Below, piece after piece: positions 57,735 to 64,000 of a stretch of DNA of 64,000 bases (the first letter of the stretch is position 1; each line of letters opens with the position of its first letter). The DNA lies in NCBI GenBank assembly GCA_029204225.1, contig CM055104.1, positions 41,829,187 to 41,893,186 on the forward strand, given 5' to 3'. Under the pieces are notes generated by a model, which was given only the letters and a program-made list of their open reading frames with translations, was not told where the DNA came from and did no database searches. This stretch comes from Diphasiastrum complanatum (lineage: Eukaryota; Streptophyta; Lycopodiopsida; Lycopodiales; Lycopodiaceae). The position numbers were made by a program, and so were the translations under genes.

Positions 57735-60700
57735 AAGAAGCTCACAGGACCTTGTGTGCATAAATCAGTCCTGTTCAAGACCAGTTTCATTCGGGTTTTC
57801 TTTTAGAAAACCTTTTTGATCAGCCAAAATCCAATTTGAATCTAATCGGATAGTTTCTAACCGGTGCTTTGTTGGTCCGAATGCCATTTGATGAAACATT
57901 GATGCTTTCAACATATGCATTATGAAGTTTATATCTTTTCCCATTTATATCAGTTACAATTTCGCATTTACATTCAATACTCATCTATATGCCCATGCCC
58001 ACAGAGTGTGGAAGAGTTTAGGACATTCTTACATTATGTTACATTATTGGAACTAATACTGGTACCTTAAACAATACTTAATTAATAAACCCATTAATCA
58101 AGTATTGGGGATGTCTTCTTAGAAGTTCCCTTAAGGTACTCCAAACTAGTATAAATAGGATATGTACTAGTCATTGTGCAACTAGTGAGTTTGATATCTA
58201 TCCGTCTTTTTAGGAGATACTTAGTAGTGTTCCTTCATACGACTTGCACACTTGTGTTACATTGGTTGTATGTTGTTTGTTGTAGGATAATTTTATATGA
58301 TCAATGGTCTATTGTGTATTGTTTTTCATATAGGCCTTATCGGTGATGTGTATGATGCTTCCTTGAGTTACGTCCTTGCTTGTCTTTCATACTTTATGCT
58401 GAAGAATCTACTTGAGTTTTGTACATTTTTATGCACAATCTTTGGATTGATGTTCAATAATGGGCTCTTGAGGAATTGCCCTATAGATTGGTTAAGGAGA
58501 TTGACATGAAATGCGTCGTGCATTTTCCATCTTGGAGGAAGCGCCAACTTGTATACTATTTGATTGATGACCTTCATAATTTTAAAAGGTCCCTAATACC
58601 TCAATGACAACTCCGGAATAAAGTGCATATTCTTGTCCTTTTGTAGTTTTACTTTTGCAAGTTAGGGTCTTACTATGTCGACATCACAAACTTGTTCAAT
58701 TTTTTCTGCAATGGAATGGTCATCCTCTTGATGAAGTGATGTGGGAGTCTCTAGATGTGTTTGTGCACACTCCACTATTACATGAGCAGGCTTGTGCTTG
58801 TCATGTTCGAGATCACGTGACTATTTTGTTTTTGATTCGCCTCTTACTATTCATGATCCCTATGTTGTTGTTGATGCTCCTGATGATCTTTTTCCTACTT
58901 CAAATATCTTTGAACTTCATATTGATGACACACATGATCCTCTACCTGCACCACTGATGACCTACTGAAGTTTTTCCTTTTATTGCTAGCATGCAATAAG
59001 ATTGTGTGTGAAAAAATATAAGCACAAAGCTTCATGGTACCACAGTGGCTTGTTTCACAGTTGTAGGGGATTTGGCTTTTGGACTAACACTACTAGCACA
59101 AAATTATAACCCACGAAAGAACAGGACAAACAATGGTACAAAAATAGCCTTGGTAGCTAAATTTTTAAAGCCCACATTGAGGGAAATTCTAAAAAAAGGG
59201 GGAGTCTTATAGATGTACATTGCAGGTCATGTTATGGCACATGAGTACCCACAACTTTCAAGGGTCTCATAACAGGCCTAATTTGCTATTTTAAAACCCC
59301 CTTCATCTAGATAAGACTGTTCCAGTAGATAGGGCTAAATGCACTAATTTGGTAGGAGGTTGCATTTGGAACTTTGAGGATTCTTTCCATTTCAGTATAA
59401 GTAGGAGTCAGGGATTCACCATTTGTCATATTAGCTGTCCTGAGCTTCTTGTCTGGGAGTTTCTACGTTATTTGGAGATCTTAGTTGGAGATTTGCTTGG
59501 GCTATCGGCAACCATCGTTATTCATCAAGTATTCTTTGTCGGAGATTGCTTTGTGAATGCTATTTGTTGTTTTATGCTTTCATTGGTACCGATATCTGTG
59601 ATTAGGTTCATAAAAAAAGGTCACAACAACTCGATCAAGGGATAGGGCGATGAAGGGAGAGAGGGGGCCCAGGGCAATTGTGATATTGAAGCATAGCATC
59701 CTGAGCCTTGAACCAGGGTTTCTCTTTGAGTTTTGGAGTTGTGGATCCATTACCTGCTCTTTTGATCTTGTCTTAGGTCCTCGGGGCTTGAAAATAATAG
59801 TTCCAAATATGAACATTACAAACAATTTTAAGTCATCCATGTCAAAATTGCATTTGATACTGTAGCCTTCAAATGTGTTCACTTGTTACAATCTTTCGGG
59901 TATTGCTCTTTCTCTATAAATGCTTCTTTTAAGGTGATTCAGCTGGATTTATGTTCATATGATACCAAAGCTCAGATTTCCTTGGCTATCTGTTTGCTGT
60001 GTGCATTGGTGTGTGGTGCTGAGTTCTTTTGCAAGAGTATTTGTAGGTCTTGTAGTAGTTATAAAGAGGAGATTTCTGGTTATCTAAAGCTCAATTAATG
60101 GTAAAGACTTAGATTCAATCTTACTCTAAGAGGAATTCTAAGATCAATTAAGGTTGGATGACTAATTAACAATCTTGGTTCATAAAAGTCTCTAAACAGT
60201 TATGTTTCTCTTCTGTAAAGCAAGATGACGTGTGGGCATCCAGTTTGGCAGATGATTTTCTTTGCCATCTAGAGCTGGATGAATGGTGAAGATTTACATT
60301 CAATTCACTTCTAAGGACTTTTTCTTTTTATTTAGAGTTGCATGAGTGCAGCAAAATCCTGGTTCTTAAGGTGGCTTGTGTAAGTCTTGAAACAGTGGTA
60401 TCTCTCTCGTTACAAGATAAAAGTTCAAGTGGATCAAAGCATCTCTCTTCTCCATTGTGTTCTATTGTTTTCACCTGAAAGCATTAGAAAGTTGTGGATT
60501 GTGCTCTTTGACAGTTTCCTTATCTAAGTATATGCAGTGATTCTGTTTGAGTAGGGTTTGAGTACCTGAAATTAAGATGCATGATTTAAATACTTTACAT
60601 TCCTGCCGCAAAATGTCCAGAGTTTGAAGTGCATTTTGCTTTTGGTTTTCAGTTTGATATTTGTGGTGATGCCTCTGGGCTATTGGCTGCCCACCCTGTG

Positions 60701-62185
60701 ACGCCCTTGATCTCCTTGCACCATCTTGATGCTATTTATCCAGTCTTCCCTAATATGAGCCGAGTGCAAGCCCTTGAGCACCTGAACAAAGCCATCCAGG
60801 TAGACCATGGTGGGATCTTTCAACAATCAATCTGTTATGACAAGCTGAAGAAGTTGTCTTTTTCAGTTTCATGGGGATATGTTGTGCAAGTAGCTAGGGG
60901 CATCGTACTCCCTCAAGAGTTTGAAGTACCTACAAGAACTTTCACGAGTTGGCATAGGAAAAATGATGAGGTTAGTTATGCATTTAACACACGCTCTGCT
61001 GCCAAAGATTCCTGCAAGCAGCCAGTCCTCTTCTACATGCAAGATGTGTTTTCTGGAGCAGATGGGCTAAGTACAAGTAATTATACAAAGGAAGTTAGGA
61101 AACGAGCCAACTGTCAATGGACAATGCCATCTCCAGATGCTCTACACTGGATACACGTGGTGAAGGCGAAAGCTAGAAACACTTGGTATAAGGTTTGGAG
61201 CTCCTGCTTTCATTTTTTCACATGTGGTCTCTTGCCAAATACACTCTAGGTACTTAACAACATGTTGAATACTGTGCCCATTCTTGTCAGTACCTTCTCA
61301 GTTAGTTGTTGGAAGAAGTTTAGTTTGCATCTGAAATTGTTCAGTTAAATGCTCCCACATATTGTGAGAAACTTTCAATGATCAAAGTTTTATGAGTTTT
61401 GTCTGTTTAGCTACGAGTGTGTTTCAAACCCTGTGAGATAACAGTGTATTCAAGTCCACTAACCTGCACCGTTTTTATCCTTGGTAATTCAAGAGCTTTA
61501 TTAATGGCCGTGTCTGGCATGCTTTTAAATTTTGTATCAAGCATGTTCTTTCCCAATGTTTCTTGCACTCTTCTCATTGATGGACTTTTTCTTTGTCATT
61601 TTATCTGCAAACGGTATAAATCTGATCAGCTACAAAATGTATAAAGTGAACTTTAAACTATGTGAGCAAGCAAGATTACTAAACTTCAATCTTGTGCCTT
61701 CCATTTTCATAAGGGAGCTATGATTCATCTAAAGTTCCACTGTTTAGGTCGAACACAATTCACTCTCTCCAATTCGTGAAAAAGTTCTTTATCTTCTGAA
61801 AGCAAAGTTTTCCCTTGAACTACTGTGATTTTGAAAGGCAAATTAAGGATGCTTGTGTACAAAACTACCTGATATGGATCATGGATGTAAAAGTTGATGT
61901 GGAAGGTTCTAGTTGCTACATAATTTAGATGATAACCAATCTTGACGCTGATTGTTGCTCAAGTGTTTCTACCAAAGTTGAGAAAACTATAAGGAATTGC
62001 CTTCTTGTAGCATCTTTCATGTTATATTGTTATTTCTACATTTCTTTGTCTATTATCTAAGTCATAATCTCCTATTTGGAACTGTTCAGGCACCACGCAG
62101 GCAGTGCTGTAATATAGTTGACTCTGAGCATCATTATGCACACATTGAAATTGGAAGCTGCAGAGAAGGTGAAATCATTGCATAA
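43953..62185 (+). CDS. DUF604-family putative glycosyltransferase, three exons (43953-44822, 60653-61192, 62090-62185)
   Basis: Splicing at CATCAG|GTACCA, TTTTCAG|TTTGAT, TATAAG|GTTTGG and GTTCAG|GCACCA joins phase-0 exons into 501 residues, the usual size of the family. The start ATG is the first in frame after a TGA at 43929. Residues about 5-29 form a signal anchor, so it is expected to be a type II Golgi protein. Exon 1 includes WFVMGDDDTFF with the DXD-type metal-binding site at residues 191-193, then AYGGGGFALSYPLAEAL and YGSDDRMHACMAELGV. Exon 2 has the DUF604 core (AAHPVTPLISLHHLD, QQSICYD, VSWGYVVQVARGIVLP, PTRTFTSWHR, AFNTRS). Exon 3 ends APRRQCC...EIGSCREGEIIA. The family resembles beta-1,3-galactosyltransferase/fringe enzymes; substrate unknown. 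No disabling mutation is seen. Intron 1 is about 15.8 kb and transposon-filled. Confidence 0.92.
44823..46099. other. Intron 1 of the DUF604 gene, proximal part
   Basis: AT-rich, no gene or recognisable repeat. The intron as a whole runs to 60652 and hosts the elements listed below. Confidence 0.5.
46100..46318 (+). other. Hydrophobic open segment of unknown origin within intron 1
   Basis: Open for 72 codons between a TAG (46097) and a TGA (46316). It includes LLILMLAATLIQSIVLLWLT and VGAQLDLNRVSQQVIINRS. The composition resembles a transmembrane protein fragment, perhaps from an organelle genome or a transported gene, but I cannot match it. It lacks an ATG until mid-segment. Confidence 0.3.
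46768..46953 (+). repeat. 93-bp tandem duplication
   Basis: TAAGACAAAGCCGAAAAG starts at 46768 and 46861. The units are near-identical, each with a TATATAGTA core and ACATCCAGCTGGTACCACC near the end. Few differences imply a recent duplication. Confidence 0.9.
46954..48900. other. Intron 1, no supported gene
   Basis: AT-rich; AAATCCATGCC(G/A)TGCTAA recurs at about 47267 and 47485. Nothing coding is supported. Confidence 0.4.
49026..49079. repeat. (GA)n microsatellite in intron 1
   Basis: About 54 bp of GA between CTGCCTCA and GCACATCC. Confidence 0.95.
49629..51050 (-). pseudogene. Possible decayed hAT/BED-type transposase
   Basis: On the minus strand near 51010-50900, GTKRWTCKYFRNDKSSGSMR followed by IKARLL recalls a plant BED finger (W.C.YC...GS.xRIKAHL), with Phe for the second Cys. 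Further down are VDSALELIRRSCNTY (about 50260) and an acidic tail (SEDEDDSEEF, about 49760). No catalytic residues could be assigned. This is a weak call based on one motif. Confidence 0.25.
51401..51468. repeat. (CT)n microsatellite at the 5' end of LINE copy 1
   Basis: About 68 bp of CT, ending directly at ATGGCGCCTAAACGGCGC. Confidence 0.95.
51469..52699 (+). mobile_element. LINE copy 1: 5' end plus endonuclease, cut off at a CT tract
   Basis: Starts GGCGCCTAAACGGCGC directly after (CT)n. A GC-rich leader with three CCTGTCAGCCCGCTG repeats (51532, 51581, 51636) runs in frame into an endonuclease domain: LGLWNCNGIHSS (N), LLFTKTHESP where the catalytic Glu of the usual ET motif is Lys, and LLAGDFNARIG (about 52335-52370). 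A TAA at 52252-52254 interrupts it; the same TAA and Lys occur in LINE copy 3. Compared with that copy, this one stops at CACTCTC and passes into (CT)n, so the RT is missing. Confidence 0.75.
52700..52762. repeat. (CT)n microsatellite between LINE modules
   Basis: About 62 bp of CT joining the truncated copy 1 to the 5' end of copy 2. Confidence 0.95.
52763..53957 (+). mobile_element. LINE copy 2: ORF1 fused to a 3' end by internal deletion
   Basis: A leader with repeated CCATCGCGGCTGCT and CCCTCCATCGC words is followed by ORF1 (53047-53640): Ser/Pro/Thr-rich head, coiled coil (LQQLDTSIEALKKEVAVIK, IQQLENQVEQHHTAVQSWAD) and a core with LREHKALNVRVRGI. At about 53660-53670 (AACACTTTGACAACATA, present in both partners) the sequence jumps to the last 280 bp of the LINE, about 95% like 57385-57666. 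It ends AATAAAGTT and then (CT)n. EN and RT are absent, so it is non-autonomous. Confidence 0.75.
53958..54030. repeat. (CT)n joining the 3' end of LINE copy 2 to a LINE 5' end
   Basis: About 73 bp of CT between AATAAAGTT and GGCGCCTAAACGGCGC. Confidence 0.95.
54031..54079 (+). mobile_element. 49-bp LINE 5'-end fragment between two CT tracts
   Basis: GGCGCCTAAACGGCGCTCGG to GCTACACTCCGAT, nearly identical to the next copy's first 45 bp, then (CT)n. Confidence 0.85.
54080..54134. repeat. (CT)n microsatellite at the 5' end of LINE copy 3
   Basis: About 55 bp of CT ending exactly at GGCGCCTAAACGGCGC. Confidence 0.95.
54135..57666 (+). mobile_element. LINE copy 3: 5' to 3' copy with decayed ORF1, endonuclease and reverse transcriptase
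   Basis: Starts GGCGCCTAAACGGCGC after (CT)n and ends AATAAAGTTCTTT into (CT)n, about 3.5 kb. ORF1 (54170-54860) has a coiled coil (QLNQESSFLRQEIRQMQVTI), MREYKAMNIRVRGI and KLRGTHIFMDDDL, spread over three frames. The endonuclease (54870-55610) matches copy 1 but lacks about 110 bp including GDFN. RT (55840-56530) shows VDNYCTIMINHLFAKIYGS, GQAGFRPGYTTTDHIFTLR and FVDFRKAFDPVPRHLL; the active site reads ISDD because one base is missing before the two Asp codons. Several stops and shifts follow to about 57540. L1-like clade by layout; this copy is dead. Confidence 0.8.
55866..56533 (+). pseudogene. Reverse transcriptase domain of LINE copy 3
   Basis: The frame opened at 55866 runs to a TAG at 56268-56270 just before GCLIYTLFGLYIDEL, the usual QGCxLSPxLF(N/A)LYID block. 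A shift follows, then SDDVVLLSRTREGLQRHLDA and TRWGLSVNIAKTKVMVF, the post-active-site region typical of non-LTR RTs. The spacing of blocks is normal for L1-type RT. Confidence 0.85.
57667..57734. repeat. (CT)n tail of LINE copy 3
   Basis: About 68 bp of CT directly after AATAAAGTTCTTT, where a poly(A) tail would be expected. Confidence 0.95.
57735..58367. other. Intron 1, LTR-like patch without a gene
   Basis: AT-rich. TATAAATAGGATATG at about 58150 could be the TATA box of an LTR. No boundaries can be seen. Confidence 0.3.
58480..58650 (-). pseudogene. Chromovirus-type gypsy integrase C-terminus
   Basis: The minus strand reads GPFKI and then VYKLALPPRWKMHDAFHVNL, the characteristic GPFxI...YxLxLPxxxxxHxVFHVSxL block found between integrase and chromodomain. 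Upstream integrase is not recognisable. Confidence 0.7.
58680..58790 (+). pseudogene. Chromodomain fragment in opposite orientation
   Basis: The plus strand reads LVQFFLQWNGHPLDEVMWES followed by LDVF, matching the chromodomain core (xLVKWxGxPxxEATWExxxxL). Its natural partner, the GPFKI block, lies just upstream but on the other strand, so a local inversion separates them. Confidence 0.6.
58960..60652. other. Distal part of intron 1, no supported gene
   Basis: AT-rich with no recognisable domain. It ends in a pyrimidine-rich acceptor, GCTTTTGGTTTTCAG, before exon 2 of the DUF604 gene. Confidence 0.5.
61193..62089. other. Intron 2 of the DUF604 gene
   Basis: 897 bp, GTTTGG...GTTCAG, AT-rich, without recognisable insertions. 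Confidence 0.8.
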
Positions 62186-62890
62186 TCGTTATCACTTGGA
62201 TGTCATGGCATAATGAGAAGCATTTTGCCCTGGTTGGTGGAATTTTAATGTGCGTGGGGGAATTTTAACCTCAAAGAAAAATACAAGCATAAAAGCAGGC
62301 TTTTTAGTAATGCCAACAGGTGGAGACACAGAGCCACTACCTCTCAAACGTGAATCCAGTAATCAGAGCTCAAAATTGGTGTAACATTCAAGACGTAAAA
62401 GGTTTTATACACATATTAGTGTATCTACTGTAATTATTCTTTTTAACCTGCATAGATATCTCCTTCTCAAATATGTTTTTGCTTTGCCTTCTGGCTGCCA
62501 ATCATCAGCATATTGGCTGCCAGTGATCATCTGGCAGTAGCATTAGAGCTAGTCATAAAATACAGTAGCACCAATAATATACACTTTATAGTTAATGATA
62601 CAACAATTCGTCTCTTATGGGTTAAGATCGATAACCAAGGACTTGAAAGTCTTGAACATTGCAAGACACTGTCAGATCAAGATGTGTCAGCTCAGTTAAC
62701 CAGCATGTAGAAAGATGTGAGATGTGATCTGGTTAAAACTTTTGTCAAGGAGAGCTAGTGAATTGGTGGGTATTTTCAATGCTCCAACTTGGCATTGTGT
62801 GAATTTTTCATGATATTCTGAAATGCTCTTGCATCGTAGAAAAATCAAGATGAGCCACAGATTTGCAGATGTGTACCACAAGTCACAGAT
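62186..62890. other. 3' flank of the DUF604 gene
   Basis: Probably includes the 3' untranslated region. A short direct repeat, CACAGATTTGCAGATGTGT, occurs at about 62858 and 62884. Confidence 0.4.
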
Positions 62891-62896
62891 TTGCAG

Positions 62897-63268
62897 ATGT
62901 GTGCTGATTTTCAAGATGCTTTGATTGACTTCAAGTCAGCATTAGTGTGTGAAACAGGTTTTGCATATTCTTGTATTACAATAGTATTTCCAATTGCAGA
63001 CAATCCTCAAGCACTTCTTGTTGTTGTATGTGTCAAAATCAGGAATCAAAAGATTTCAAATGTATTGGCATATTTTGACATTAGGGCGAATGTGGTTCAC
63101 CTAAGATACACCAATTTTCGGCTTTCCAACATAAGAGAGCATCATCTATTGGCTCATCACTCCAATGCGGTCAACCTGGAAAGTTTTATATATTCTTCAT
63201 CAAATAGAGAGTTTGAAAGAGAACCTTTTGTCCCGTGCTTTGAAAGATTTCCTGGTGGTCACCACTAA
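62897..63268 (+). CDS. 124-codon ORF of unknown identity
   Basis: Opens at ATG 62897 and ends at TAA 63266-63268. It includes TIVFPIADNPQALLVVVCVK, VLAYFDIRANVVHLRYTNFR and FEREPFVPCFERFPGGHH. The hydrophobic and charged pattern looks protein-like and free of low complexity. No family is recognised. It could be an exon of a neighbouring gene, a pseudogene fragment, or chance. Confidence 0.25.
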   Translation: MCADFQDALIDFKSALVCETGFAYSCITIVFPIADNPQALLVVVCVKIRNQKISNVLAYFDIRANVVHLRYTNFRLSNIREHHLLAHHSNAVNLESFIYSSSNREFEREPFVPCFERFPGGHH

Positions 63269-64000
63269 AAGACTGCTTTTTTGGAAGATTTTTAACTTTT
63301 AGTATTTGTTGCTTCTAATATCCAACAACTCAAGGCTCTTGCCTGCTACAATCCTTAAAATACTAAAATTTTGGATCGAATTTTGCATGTGAGAGTTGAC
63401 AAATGGAATGAATCTACCTTGTAGTGCAGTTTTGTAATGTTTAATTCATTGGAAAGTTCACTAGGGTCAAAAATTTCTTTAAATCTTGCCTCTTCCATTG
63501 GGTCTAAAGTATTTTTGAAATTGACTTGTATTAGTTTGTTCAGGTATGACCTTAAAATGAACCTTGTGGCAAAGTTATCATTTTGATTATTCGATTGTCG
63601 CGCAACCTTTGGATGGCTTGAAATATAAATAGGAAGCATACACAACAATCTCAAAAACTTTCTAAGATTTCATCGTTCTTTATTGAGGTCATCCCAACCC
63701 TAAAATCCTTCGATTATTTTTTTGATGTGAATTGTTGTAAGGAAAAAAATCAGCGTGGGTCATTTGGAAGCCAACATACTCAAATATTTGTTGATCTTGA
63801 TGTTTGGGGAAATTTTGCTTCAGTTTTTTCAAGAATGTTGATTGATCGAGCATTGTTTTTGTCAATGTGTTGCAATTCTCATATCAAATAATCATTGCAA
63901 AATGACATTGCTTGAAAGACTTGACTATGTTTCAACAAAAGATTCACATCCAAAAAACATGAATGAATTTTAACTGAGAATGGTACTCAACTATAAGAGA
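63269..64000. other. No supported gene to the end of the window
   Basis: AT-rich. A minus-strand open stretch of 99 codons (63355-63654) shows no recognisable motif. Confidence 0.35.

Noticed and set aside
58655-58957. Leu/Met-rich apparent membrane protein
   Set aside because: The first part is the chromodomain fragment; the hydrophobic tail is AT-rich low complexity.

Overview
The window looks like a stretch of a very large, retrotransposon-rich land-plant nuclear genome. Evidence: Ty1/copia and Tat/Athila-like Ty3/gypsy fragments with plant-type motifs, an L1-like LINE, a plant DUF604-family glycosyltransferase gene with GT-AG introns (one about 15.8 kb), and many long, almost pure (GA)n/(CT)n tracts. 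A fern or gymnosperm is my best guess. That is inference; nothing here fixes the species.

Layout. 1-7.7 kb: a minus-strand gypsy pol remnant (about 3.9-5.2 kb) with a long ORF of unknown family downstream of it (933-2708, degenerate continuation to base 1). This ORF is called ORFx below. 8.2-11.7 kb: (GA)n tracts, a repeat pair in inverted orientation, and a three-exon host-like gene with a SAP-like segment (8955-10319). 12-19.2 kb: LTR-like debris, a broken ORF (14.65-16.0 kb), a second ORFx copy (17.4-18.6 kb) running into a polypurine tract and LTR start, and a strong hairpin. 20-23.1 kb: a roughly 1 kb-armed inverted repeat. 23.6-24.0 kb: (CT)n plus a 26-bp satellite. 24.2-31.6 kb: exons of an unidentified gene split by a nearly complete copia element (24717-30694) with matching ACAAA target duplications. 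31.8-36.1 kb: another gypsy pol with a third ORFx downstream. 36.1-36.9 kb: (GA)n/satellite foldback. 37.3-41.3 kb: a gypsy-type LTR, a decayed copia 3' end and its LTR. 42.4-43.1 kb: degenerate LINE-like and unknown ORF pieces. 43953-62185: a three-exon DUF604 gene. Its first intron holds a cluster of LINE copies (51.4-57.7 kb) whose 5' and 3' ends abut (CT)n tracts, a possible decayed hAT/BED remnant and a rearranged chromovirus fragment. 62.2-64 kb: one unidentified 3' ORF.

How things fit together. Only the DUF604 gene and perhaps the SAP-like gene look like working host genes. Everything else is transposable-element material in various stages of decay. Two patterns run across the window. 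First, three ORFx copies share an N-terminal domain or layout, a TATA box and a cluster of GCGAA-type motifs upstream; two of them sit downstream of a gypsy pol in the same orientation. Second, (CT)n/(GA)n tracts coincide with LINE ends and with other repeat boundaries.
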